Positions 13,471 to 64,000 of a DNA stretch of 64,000 bases are shown here, in pieces. A program made the translations under genes and the position numbers. The stretch comes from Hermodice carunculata (Eukaryota; Annelida; Polychaeta; Eunicida; Amphinomidae), in the NCBI GenBank assembly GCA_964020975.1, contig CAXHWN010002187.1:1318501-1382500 (forward strand), written 5' to 3'. Within the stretch, counting starts at the first letter, position 1. Every line of letters starts with the position of its first letter. The notes under the pieces are model-generated. The model did no database searches. It was not told the origin of the DNA and worked only from the letters and a program-made list of their open reading frames with translations.

Positions 13471-14007
13471 TGTTTCTTATTCAAGGTGTTGGTAATTAAA
13501 CTTTACATTACACTTGTTTAATGATTCATAGATTGGATCGACGATTACATGTATATAACACATGACCCAATACGTTACGTCATGACAACTGCAACAAACG
13601 ACATAACATGGGGTCCTGTCTTGCAAAATTACAACAAAAACCTTTTGACATTGCCTGACCAAGAAAGTGTTTATTTACAGGCAATACATGTATCCAATGC
13701 ATAACTGAGCTCTTACTCTTCACTCATGATCCAGTACCATGTTGCCACGTTTAGAAAAGGAAATAAAATCCATATAGAACCCTTCCCTTTCAGTGATGCA
13801 CCAATCAGAAAGCTGATTACAGTTACATTGGTTGACTATTTGCAATCCTGTCCCTGGTTCATCTCGGAATGTTATCGGATCTACTATTGCAACAGACACA
13901 GAACAATCAGCCAATGCGTCATTGTTGGCACTCTCAGCACAAACCATGTATCTAATGCACACACACACTCAGTGCAGTTAGGAATACGCAGGTGTTCGTC
14001 TGCTCAG
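13471..14007. other. Non-coding, nothing recognised
   Basis: No feature recognised before the duplicated segment begins. Confidence 0.45.
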
Positions 14008-14354
14008 CAGAAGACATGCCTCATAACGCCATGGATTCTTTTAAATATGTTGTCTGTACTTTTAAACTTTTTATCAATATTACAGATGACTACGTTCTAT
14101 ATATTCTTGTATAATACATGTAACACAGGGCGGACTTGTGAATAATTGAAAATTGAAGTTGTGTTCAATTGTCCATCATGCTCGTAGATGTCTCAGGTGT
14201 GATGCTAGCAATTTTCTTCCTTTATACATTAAGATTAACCAGGTGTCACCTTTTAATTTTGATGCACCCAGTGGCGCTTTGAGTTCTTCTTCTTCTTCTT
14301 CTTCTTCTTCTTCTTCTTCTGCTTCTTCTTCTGCTTCTACTTCCTCTTCCTCTT
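14008..14354. repeat. Duplicated segment, copy A, ending in (TTC)n
   Basis: Bases 14008 to about 14284 match 23064 to about 23340 with two substitutions in about 277 bases and no indel (constant offset 9056). Both copies then run into a (TTC)n array, here 14285-14354 with GCT and CCT interruptions. The simple-repeat tail suggests a mobile repeat rather than a plain segmental copy. The family is not recognised. Confidence 0.9.
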
Positions 14355-14674
14355 CTTTTTTTTTGTTTTTAATCTTTAAAAAAGATAGAATCGAAAATTA
14401 ATCATTGTCACGAACTAGCGGCGAAAATTATGGGCTTTTCCTTAAGTCAAGTTGGTTCCAATGAGTGCCCTTCCTAGCAGCAATTCGCCATTCCCAAAAG
14501 GATCGCATATGTTGCTTTCACATACACTGCTTTAATATATTTATTGTTTGAGAGAAAATTGAAAATAACCAACTTTTTGAGAAAACTCATCCGCTGTTTC
14601 AGTGTTTTCAAAAACACAAGTGCTTTATTTGTGCATTCTTTGAGTTTTGGGCAATGTTTGTGTTTATGTTCCAG
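14355..14674 (+). other. DNA just upstream of the first coding exon
   Basis: No repeat is seen. The last bases (GTTTATGTTCCAG, ending at 14674) form a good 3' splice site, so at least one untranslated exon probably lies further upstream. I see no promoter that I can support. Confidence 0.5.
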
Positions 14675-14683
14675 GCACAGAAG

Positions 14684-54580
<39,897 letters not shown>

Positions 54581-54685
54581 AAATGACAATATTTCGTCAC
54601 TGGATAAAGGATGGAAGAAGAGTAGCATTCTCCAGTATGCCAACCAACTTTATATATATGGCAATCGTGTTCGGTATTTTTCTGA

Positions 54686-54691
54686 ATTAAA
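54686..54691 (+). promoter_or_regulatory. Candidate polyadenylation signal ATTAAA
   Basis: ATTAAA lies about 105 bases after the DRGX stop codon and would give a short 3' UTR. It is a common variant of the signal. Use of the site cannot be judged without transcript data. Confidence 0.35.
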
Positions 54692-55427
54692 GTCTGTGTG
54701 TGAGAAGAGGTCAGCACGGGTGGCTGATGAAATGATAATTATATGCATGAGACACGTGAGTGTAAACAATTCCCAATAGTAGACATTCATATCTGACTGC
54801 GATCCTACTCATTTCTTGTGTTGCCAGGGCAACAGACAGATGCTTCCACCATGATCAGGGTAGCTTTGTATTATATACTACATAAACATCCATAAATAAT
54901 ACCTTTTCAACCCAACGAGAGCCCATTTCTAATTATTTTAGGCATCCTTTATGTTTCAAATATATGTTAATACATTTTCTTAAGATTATTGTTTATTTGT
55001 GTTGTTCCTTTTGTTGAGAAAGTACTTTTGACCATGCTAAATACATGAATCTGCCCTGATGCAGGTGGCTCCCTCTTTTGCTCAATAGGTTTTAGAGTAG
55101 GACCGCATTTAGATATGAATACATCCTATTAGCCCAGGAAGTGGGTAAAACTCCGTCAATAGTGGGCCTGGCCTGCCATGTTTTTGATAACAAGAGATAA
55201 AAGAAAATCTAGTTATCACATGAAAAGTGACACCACAACCAATGAACGCGCTACAAATATAAAGTGGCTCACTTTTCTGATTCATATTTCTTGGTATTAC
55301 GTATCAAGACCTGAGGGCCAAGTGCAAAAATACCTCCATAAAAATTTGTACGGGTGTAAAGGCTGTGCCCTCTACATTTAGAAATTGTACGGTATGTTAC
55401 TGACTCAGTTAATTTGTATATAAAGAG

Positions 55428-55457
55428 AATAAAGTCTGGTCAGATTTTACAAATAAA
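55428..55457 (+). promoter_or_regulatory. Candidate polyadenylation signals AATAAA (55428-55433 and 55452-55457)
   Basis: Two canonical AATAAA hexamers lie 19 bases apart, about 850 bases after the DRGX stop. A TG-rich stretch (AAGTCTGGTC) lies between them. They are plausible ends for a long 3' UTR. The DNA from 54581 to 55427 has no recognisable repeat, which fits 3' UTR sequence. Confidence 0.4.
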
Positions 55458-58349
55458 CACATAGCAAGTCTCGAGGACGAAATGAAGGATCATCGATGGC
55501 TTATTAAACAATGATATTCTTGTTTCTGTGTCAAAGTAGTTTACAGTACCATCAACTGGCGCTCAAATCACCAAAACCTCGTGTATAAATTGTCTGATTT
55601 ACTGTTACAACCGCTACTTACATTTGTTTTCACTATGAAACAGTTTGGTCGGAATTTTACCTAAGATCTATCATGATAGCCTGCTTCAGGGCAACAGCTT
55701 TCAAAGTCCCGTGAAGGAAGGCAGTTGACTCCTAAGCACTAAACAGTTAAAAAAACATGGGGCATGTTTTACATCATAATTTGCGTGTGTCGATGTCATC
55801 ATAATATTGATAACCAGTATTTCAAGATTTCTTTTCACATAGGCCTAAACTAAATATCAGCACCAAAACTTTTTTGTTCAACATTTGATTACGAGACAAA
55901 ATATGGATTGTAGTATATGCAGTGCGAGTCAGTGAACCATGAGCAGATGCTGGAGATTGCTCCGCAGAGGTAGCCATATTTTGATATCCGTCTAGTGTCT
56001 GGTTTTGTTTTTACCAGAACAAGGCGTGGCCAAGCCATGCTTCACGTACTCTGCCTCATTTATGTCCACAAAGCTCCTTTCGGACCGTGCTAATGTACTT
56101 CAAAGCTCGGTCCCGTGCTACATGTGGACCAACTTGATTCGGGAAAAATTGGGAAATATATCAAACATTTGTCATAACATAAACGGGAGATTATTTCACG
56201 GAGCTGATTACCATCCAGTGAGTGAACACTGATTGCATGACCTAACCCGATATGATCAAGACAGGCCATTGACTGTGCTGCAATAGATACTGTCATAAGA
56301 TTGCCTGTTTGTGCCATATTTAAGGGCCGCATTTGTCAAGAGCTGTGATGTGACGCTAGAAACCAAATGGTGTATGCAACCTTCGTCTGTTGTGGACCTG
56401 GTCTGAAATTCCTAGTATTATGGCAAGTGGGTTGCCCGCCAGAAACACAAGTCAAAGAACAAGCACGGATTTGTAAGCGTTTCCAACTCAGCAGTCCGTT
56501 TCTAGTTCCGTTCAAAATGAAATTGAAATGAACATATTTTGAGAAACACATGATATATTTCATGCAACTTCCAATACTAGTATCAAGGTGATCAGCTGAA
56601 GCAACTTGTACACGAGTCTGTGCCATTCCAAAAGCGCTCATTTAAGAATGTTATCTTCAAACGATTTTCTAATATATTTCACACAGAATGACTCGAAAGA
56701 AGGAGGCCTTTGGTTAGTAAGCTGACTTAAACGAAGGCCTTATATGTGAAAAGTTAAAGAAAAAAAAAAGACTGTGAATTGACAGTGTATCACAGTTGTA
56801 CTTCCGCGGCATGAAATGGTTATGTCATGAATCTAAGAGCATTCAACGCCCGGTACTTGTTCCTGAATGAGGATGTATTTATTACCGAGTAGCTTTAAAG
56901 AAACAAGCCTCGGCACAGTGAAACTAATTTTATCAAAAGCTTCGTATGAAAGATAAAACATGACCATGAATTGACAGTATATGAGAGCGTACATCCACTG
57001 CATGAAATGCGTGTATCATAAATCTGAAATCATCCAATGTAAATTGTTCCTGGAATTTGATGTGTCTGTAAACTGTATCTTTTAGATAATATTAACTTTT
57101 GCGTGTGCTATATCTACCGAACACTTATATATTTGAAAAAGGAATTTTTTGTGTATTTTTGCACAAGATATGTTTTCCACTTCCGATTTCATGTTGTTAT
57201 CATGCATGTGCCAAACGGAGCCTGACTTTCACGCCAGTGGTTTGGCTGAAGGTAAGAGTATGCCCAAATTTATTTCGCTACTGAGTGTACAAATTATTCG
57301 TCTTACATTGTTTCTGGTGTTATCAAGGCCTATTGTACATGTGCGTATTTACATGTTTATAAATTTCTACTTATTTGGTTTTCATTTTAAATGAAGCTTT
57401 ATTTTAGACATAACTCTTTTGAACCTATATTGAAAAAAGTATTTTGTTACACTTTTGCTTTTGATGATTTTGTGTCATCAGTAAAATGAACGAGACCTAT
57501 AATACAGGGAAATTAAGTGCATTTACGGGAATAGGAATGATTTAATATGACATTTTTACCTGATATCCAATAATTTGGGTAATTTGCTTCGTATCCCATA
57601 TTCAGAAAGTAAAAACCAACATATTGACATTAGGGATATCACATTGAGAATTAACCACACACTCCTCGTGCAAAGGTAACTATATTATACCTAAAATAGA
57701 TATACCGTCTATTTGTGCTCAGAAAAATGATTTAAACAGCTTACTACAGCCTGTAATGGGCATTGTGATCTGTATATGGAGTACAATAGGATCTGTCCAT
57801 TGAGGCCTGTCAGCAACCATGTCCTCATACAGCATTGAAAACGGAGACAAACAGTAGCTTGTATTCTGAACAAAACAAGTTTCTATGGTGCATCACAAGT
57901 TTAAATAAATTTACGTTACTGGGAATGTTGGCATTTTGAAAATCAAAATGATACATGTTCTATGAAAATGTTATGTACCTCAATACTAAATACTGTAACT
58001 TGTCGCTGCGGGTTTTCACCAAGTACAGTTATGAACCGCTGCCTGGCAGAGCTCCAATTATAACCAGCTTTTTGAAGTGCCCCTTCTCTCTTTTATGTGG
58101 TATTGTGTATTCCATAGTCGACCCTATTCCCCTGCTAAGAGCAACTCTCCTGATTTCTTGGATTGCCATAATATACAGGTTCTACTGTAAGCCTCTATGA
58201 CACCTACTGTCAAACAGTACCTTTTACAACGATTCCACTATGCCCTCGTAAATCAATACAGCATGGTATATATACTCTTTAAATCAAATCAATAGTTTGA
58301 AAAAAAACGCTCTTTGTTCACTTTATTAACCCTTTCTTCGTCAGAATGA
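55458..58349. other. 3' flank, nothing recognised
   Basis: AT-rich DNA with no gene, RNA or repeat that I recognise. Short open frames here have no support. Confidence 0.5.
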
Positions 58350-58735
58350 GACTGAGTCGATAGCTTTCCTTGTCGGGGTGGTGCGCACTAGGCGCATCCT
58401 GCCCCAGAGAAAGCTACTGGCAAGAGGTGGTTACCAGGGTATATTACCTACCAGTCCGCACCAGAGGCCACGGGCTTGTCGTTTGGGTATCATCTACCAG
58501 CCCGCATAAAGGACAGCGACAGGCCCGAAGCTTGTGATCAGGATATTATCTACCAGCCCGCATCAAAGAAAGCTACAAGCCCGAAGCCGGTCATCAGGGT
58601 ATTATCTACCAGTTCGCACCAAAGAAAGCCTTTGTCCCGAGGCTTGTCATGAGGGTACTATCTACCAGCCCGCATCAAATTTTAAAGAAAGCTACATGCC
58701 CGAAGCCGGACATCAGGGTAATGTTTGCCAGTCTC
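58350..58735. repeat. Minisatellite, about six units of 56 bp
   Basis: CCAG of the motif TCTACCAGCCCGCATCAAAG falls at 58451, 58497, 58553, 58609, 58665 and 58728, so the full unit is 56 bp with one 46 bp and one 63 bp variant. Each unit carries AGAAAGCTACA, GCCCGAAGC and CATCAGGGTA. A more decayed unit precedes the array from about 58350. The unit is not a multiple of three, so it is not coding. Confidence 0.9.
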
Positions 58736-59120
58736 AACAATTAAGAACCTCTGTTAACATCAAATTTAAGCAAGAACATTCCAGAAGACAATTTGTATCA
58801 TGGCGTTTGGGGGCGGGGATGGTAAAATGAGCGGGAAAAGGTTCATACTTTCAAGCATTCTTTGTCCATCAGACAAACTCTGCTTGTGGTCCTTTAAGCC
58901 AAAAGTAACATCAGCCATAGAAATACAACTTTTATGTGAAATACAAGCGGTATTTCATACAGAATTTGGGATCACCCTTCACAGTCCAATTGAACATGCG
59001 CAGTTGTATAGAAAGGGGAAAACCGGAAACACAGATCATTCACTTCTGTTCGTGCATCTCTGCTGACATATTAAACCAAAGAGCGTCATATCATCATCAT
59101 CTGGCCCCAACAATTAAATG
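58736..59120. other. 3' flank, nothing recognised
   Basis: No feature recognised between the minisatellite and the MITE. Confidence 0.45.
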
Positions 59121-59291
59121 CAGTGAAATCTCATTATAATGACACTCAGATATCCGACATATTCAACATAAAGACATGAATTTTCACGGGGAGAAGTTCA
59201 TTTTTGTTATTTGATTCATTTATCTGACATATTCATTTATCTAACACATTTCTATGGGAACAGATAGTGTCATTATGACGAGTTTTTACTG
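59121..59291. mobile_element. MITE with pogo/Tigger-like termini, 171 bp
   Basis: The left end CAGTGAAATCTCATTATAAT (59121-59140) and the reverse complement of the right end, CAGTAAAAACTCGTCATAAT, match at 15 of 20, and GACAC then follows in both arms. The CAGT...CTCRTNATAA form is that of pogo-type Tc1/mariner elements. TA follows the right end; the left flank is TG, possibly a changed TA. The interior repeats ATTCATTTATCTGACATATTC and has no coding frame. Confidence 0.75.
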
Positions 59292-59956
59292 TATATGAAA
59301 CCTGTATCCACGTGAACACGGCGTATAAACTGGAAACCCTATTTGACTACATGTGGACCATGGATCTGCGGATGATCCCATCCTAAGCATATCTGAATGC
59401 AAGCTTCAGAAAATGCAGGACCTTCGCCCGAAGACGCCACAATGCGCATGCTCTGACAAGATAGCTCGGAAGAAAGTGCGATAAACATGGCGGTCATCGG
59501 GCATATTGGGCTTGTCTTTTGTGTGGCATGTCTGATGGACAGGTCATCGCATGTATGACATGTGTGTCATTTATGCGCCCTCTTTGTTATGTTATCACAT
59601 TTATGCTAAACACAGCTACACTTCCATTGCTTAAAAGCCTCGGTGTGGAAAAGAAACGCTAAATTATCACATTCAAAACTGATATCAATTGAGTAAAACT
59701 GAAAGTATCCTTTGCGTTTGAACGTTTAATGTTTCATTCTGTTTTATTTTCCCATCGTGGGTCAGATATCCACAAGTTTAACAAAATACCGCCTATCGAT
59801 TCCGCAATGAATATCATTGCAGGACAACATGCTCTATACACAAATATATGTATTTGCCACTTGTTTCATAATGCAATAGACCTATACAATAATGTACATG
59901 TATATAGTCTACGCCCATGTGTGAACGAATAAATGCAAATACTGTAACCAAGCATT

Positions 59957-59989
<33 letters not shown>

Positions 59990-61103
59990 GCTTTTAATAG
60001 GGTACTTGGAAATTAGAAATTACCAGCCGACGGGACGAAAAAGTAGCAATATGGGCAAAATAGAAATTACAATGATTGCAATTCACTCCGCCCCACATTT
60101 GAGGGCAGTATTGATATGGTAGTTTTGATGTGGCCATGACCAGTGTTTGTAGACTAGTTCACATGTTGTCATTTGTGCCGAGCTATGTGGTTACCGCCCG
60201 TGTGTCCGTGTAACCTGAAAATGTTGATATGGGAACAGAGCAACTCTAACATATACTTCATGAAACCACGAATTGCTTGTAAATGCTTCAGTCACTGCAA
60301 ACATTCAAATAATATGCACCGCTATAATGTAAATACAGAAACTGGCGGCGCTAAATTGTCACGATATTGCAAATAAAACAAGAGTACTAATGAATCTGTG
60401 TTCTCGAATTATGTCAACCTGGCATTGTCCTTTTTTTCTTCTTTTTCTCCCTACATACGAATAGAGTGGACAATGTGTGACCACTCCACCATACACGACC
60501 ACCACGTGTGAAAATTCAGCAGTTCTTTTTAATTGATTCTGTGGAGCGGAATCATTTCTGGTCGTCCTGCAATGACGGATGGGTGTCTTTAGCCGTCAAT
60601 GACTCCTCTCGCATAAAAGACAAAGCGCTGTGTACAGTGCACTGTGTAGCCATTTGTTTGTTGTTGGGTTTACCAATGTGTAAATAAATCCAGGGCATAG
60701 TAAATCTGTCTATGTAATAATTGAGATTGAAGTGCTGGGGAATGCATTGCTTCCAGCTACAATTTGCCATTCATTCCCGTAAAAGCGAGTGAAGAAACAA
60801 TATATGGCTCAGTGTTATACTGTTGTTGCTCTGCGTATAATAACACATTGGCAGCGTAACTCTGTTGTCTGTTTTATTATTTCCACAATGACATTAAACT
60901 TCATCACCAATTATGTTGATAATTACATGGCGTTGGTGAATCATTTCATCGCACTTGATCTGTCATCAGTTCCTCTTAAAATTGATGGTCAACAGACAGA
61001 AATTTAGAATTGTAATTATTTTCTTATAAACGTATTTAGTCTGACTGGATGGCCTAACAGTGCAAGAAACACCAATGTGGAGCTTTTCAAAAGCTTGCGG
61101 GAC
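59292..61103. other. 3' flank, mostly featureless; T26 run at 59963-59988
   Basis: The T26 run is the only clear simple repeat. No coding or RNA gene was recognised. Confidence 0.5.
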
Positions 61104-61137
61104 GAAAGAAAGAAAGAAAGAAAGAAAGAAGAAAGAC

Positions 61138-61232
<95 letters not shown>

Positions 61233-61234
61233 AG
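61104..61234. repeat. (GAAA)n microsatellite, about 130 bp
   Basis: About 31 GAAA copies with one GAAGAAAGACA interruption near 61130. Confidence 0.98.
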
Positions 61235-61424
61235 ACTTCAAAGCTGCTCAAACCTGAATACTCATTGTGCTTTCAATCCTCGGTACGCGAGTCGAAATAA
61301 CCATAGATATTCCACGTTTATGGTAAGAGATAAACTGGACGTCGACTGATATGTTACATCAGACTGCAGGTACTTGATACAAACCAGTCCAGTTTTTTTT
61401 TCTTTTTTTATTTGCAGAGCCTGT

Positions 61425-62260
61425 TTTTAGCTCAGCTGACTTGTCAGTCACCAGAACTTAATACAATAGTCTGTCGTCCTCAAGTTCTTCAAAATCTCTT
61501 AAAATTTGGTGGCGATCTACCTTTAATAGGTCTCTATAAAATTTATTCCAATGGTCAGGTTTCAGTGATTTTGTGATTTTTTTATGGTTTTCTTTTTTTA
61601 TTCTTTTTACTTTTTTTTTTATTTTTTGGGCAAAATTTCTAAAACATTTCTCCAAAACCGATTGGTAAATTGTTTTGAAATTTCACTGGCACACTTCTGA
61701 AGACCCCTAGATCTCAACTTCTTTGATGAGTGGTGATGAGAATTATTCTACTTTTAAGCTTTTGGAGGAACATGCAGCTGGCCACCGTCCCTAGTATGTT
61801 TGTGTACAGCATGCTGCTGTTGATATTTCCTGATTTTAAACTAATTACTGAAATTACGTCATATCGGTAAGAGTACATCTACATGTTAGCATTGCTACTT
61901 GGTGATAGCAGCAAATTTGACATGTTGGCTAATATCTCGATAATGGTGGATCGTAGGCCCATGGTCAGTGTTAAACACCAACAGGAAAGTTCCATGGGTC
62001 TGCTTTTTGGTGTTGCTAATTTTGACCCCGAGTGACCTTGAAAGATCAAACTGACATATTGGCTTATATCTTGGTAATTGTGGATTCTGTCACTATCCAC
62101 TTAAAATGATGACTTCAGAACAGGGTGAGTGAAAACTGTGATACTGCGAACAGTGATGAAGTTTTAAAGAAAGGTGACGTTGATATTATTCCACAGGTCA
62201 CAGGACCACTTCAGTTTGTGCATTGACGGTCAACTGTCACAGTCCTTTTGTTTTAAAGCG
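61425..62260. repeat. Dispersed repeat, AGCTGACTTGT family, copy 2, with an internal imperfect duplication
   Basis: The head TTTTAGCTCAGCTGACTTGT (61427-61446) is shared with the copy in intron 5. Within it, TTGGCTAATATCTCGATAAT (about 61925) and TTGGCTTATATCTTGGTAAT (about 62059) are two units of a 130-bp tandem duplication. A TGACCTTGA motif near 62033 recalls the intron 2 array. Confidence 0.5.
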
Positions 62261-62299
62261 GTAACTTTGGATATGAACATCCTAGTCAAAAACCACCCA

Positions 62300-62400
62300 A
62301 CGCAATATGAAGTCAAAGTATAGTATACTGTGCTGTGTATAGTTTTGTATGCGGTGTATTGTATAGTATAGTATGCTGTGTATGGTATAGTATGCTCTGC
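62300..62400. repeat. Imperfect GTATA/GTATG pentamer repeat
   Basis: Runs of GTATAGTATAGTATGCTGTG-like sequence recur through the stretch. Confidence 0.7.
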
Positions 62401-63218
62401 AAAGATGTGACGTTTTAAGTGGTTACTGCCTCTTCCTTCACTCTCAATGTTTTATACATATTTTGTTCAAAAACCAATCAGAGGACAGGCTACCTCCTGA
62501 ATCGTCTGTAATCTCAAGAAAGTGGAGGAATGTGTTCCAATTAAAAGTTTCTCCTTTGACGTGTACCTGGATTGCACGAAGGAAAATTACTGGCTTGATC
62601 GAGTTATAATCCACTGTTGGGGTATATTGGATATCAATGACACTCACAGGCATTGACAGTATTAACCTGAAGCGTGCAAAGGCCGCACATCTTCGACATC
62701 CTTACAAAATGGATATTCACTTTGTGACTCTGTGAACATTATGTAGATTAATACCGACACAGACATGATAAAAGAAAACAGGATTCATTAACTTTGTTCT
62801 GACTAAAAAAAAAAGGGGGGGGTATATTTTTATGTAAAATTGTGGCAAATTAAAGAGCATTTTTAAGCTGAAAATTGACCTCCTGGTTATTTGATTCTGC
62901 CATAATACTTCAGATACCGGTATCAGTTTTCACAATTAAACATATTAGGAAGATACAGTCGCTTTGGTAAATAACCAATATAAGAAAAACACACCAAAAT
63001 ATAGCAGCCACTCCGTGCGGAATTATGAGAGACTATGAATTGTGTAATCACAGTCCAAGATCTGTGTTTACAAGAGAAACAATTCAGGTTCTGTGTTCAC
63101 AAGACATTTAAAAAGAACTCCCTCCTCGTTTCCAGACATGACCATAAGGTTTGGCAAGAACTTTATTCAAATGACTGCTCTGTGTACCAAAAACAATCTT
63201 CATTTTTTTCCTTTTGAC

Positions 63219-63430
63219 TTAACTGCCTAAAATCAGGATCCAAAAAGTATAAATGCTCCAATAAGTTTGCTCTCTCTCTTTTGGATAAAAATTGCATTCA
63301 AAGATCACATGATGGTCGTCTTCAAATTTGTGTTCACGAAAGAAACATGTACGCTGATGGACAGGGAGTCGATTTGCTCCATAACGCCCCGTTTTTATCC
63401 GTATAGGTGCCACTCCATATGTGAATTTCT
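63219..63430 (-). mobile_element. LINE C-terminal fragment
   Basis: The minus strand reads RIKTGRYGANRLPVHQRTCF, then FEDDHHVIFECNFYPKER. This matches the RxxxGRY...R...C...EDExHFLFxCPxYxxxR pattern at the end of many LINE ORF2 proteins. The first knuckle is reduced to one Cys. It is a short remnant; DNA on both sides (62401-63218 and 63431-64000) shows nothing else recognised. Confidence 0.75.
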
Positions 63431-64000
63431 CAAGAGCTTGTGTGTTTCCATGGTAATATCATTTTAACTGTTATTCCGGCCGTTTAGGACACAACAGTTC
63501 GCTGAGAGTAAAAAATTGCACAAGTATATATACTAGTATATGAAAGCATTGTACCGACAAATTATTAGGTGACTTTTAGAAGCCCGTGATTTAAAGTCAG
63601 TACCAAAATGCCATTTGTACCATTTTTAATATCAAGGCTAGTCTTCAATAAACATTCTGGAGAATGAAAGGATTTCCATGTCCAGGGGTGTCACCATCAC
63701 TATTCACAAACCGTACATTTTGGAAAATGCGAAAAGACAACATATTTGTGAAGCACTGCATATATAGCATGCGGGACAGTGGTTTATTGAAAGCCAAATA
63801 CATATGTGAGACCAGCGACAAACGTGCCAAACGTGATGTTATGAGGCAGCAATCTACGTTCAATGGCAGTCAATGTTATCAAATATGAAGATCGTGTAGG
63901 TCTATTCGGATATTGATAAGAGGCTTTTCGTTGACCTGAATTTGACTGATCTTTAAGGGCAATGGTTCCCAGCACAAAATTTTGAACCTCAGGGCAGCTT

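Overview
The window is animal nuclear DNA. It carries one recognisable host protein-coding gene, spread over about 40 kb and split by long, repeat-rich introns. The gene is DRGX (dorsal root ganglia homeobox, also called DRG11 or PRRXL1), a paired-like homeobox transcription factor read on the + strand. Six coding exons at 14684-14762, 21478-21569, 27830-27931, 49147-49769, 52522-52682 and 54315-54580 join in frame with canonical GT/AG borders. They give a 440-residue protein with an N-terminal YCFHCPP motif, a complete homeodomain with Gln at position 50, a Cys-rich LCTCC motif and a C-terminal OAR domain. The homeodomain, the long introns and the kinds of dispersed repeat present suggest a marine invertebrate, most likely a lophotrochozoan such as a mollusc. 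The clade is inference from the repeat style and the gene, not proven.

Layout. From 1 to 14683 lies 5' flanking DNA with a 52-54 bp minisatellite (178-543), many microsatellites, a LINE 3' fragment (6840-7237, minus strand), a TA-flanked MITE (10398-10866), a degenerate tandem array (11520-11965) and the first copy of a near-identical 300 bp duplication (14008-14320). Intron 1 (14763-21477) holds two LINE reverse-transcriptase fragments broken up by large (TC)n and (TTA)n arrays. Intron 2 (21570-27829) holds the second copy of the duplication, set inside a composite repeat with ten units of about 147 bp. Eight of those units keep TGACCTTGA and six keep TCAAGGTCA, the extended half-site of NR5A/ERR-type nuclear receptors.

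Intron 3 (27932-49146, 21 kb, inside the homeodomain codons) holds AAGATATCTT-rich degenerate repeats, a decayed hAT transposon of the ZMYM1-like type (about 32496-38676), three close hairpins (39721-39895), a repeat-poor stretch that could hold enhancers (about 41030-41830) and a minus-strand LINE RT fragment (44220-45010). Introns 4 and 5 are short, and intron 5 ends in a run of 25 T directly before the last 3' splice site. Beyond the stop codon (54580) are candidate polyadenylation signals, a 56 bp minisatellite (58350-58735), a pogo-like MITE (59121-59291), a GAAA array and a LINE 3' fragment (63219-63430). No second host gene, tRNA, rRNA or CRISPR array was recognised. No retrovirus-like or Polinton-like element was recognised.
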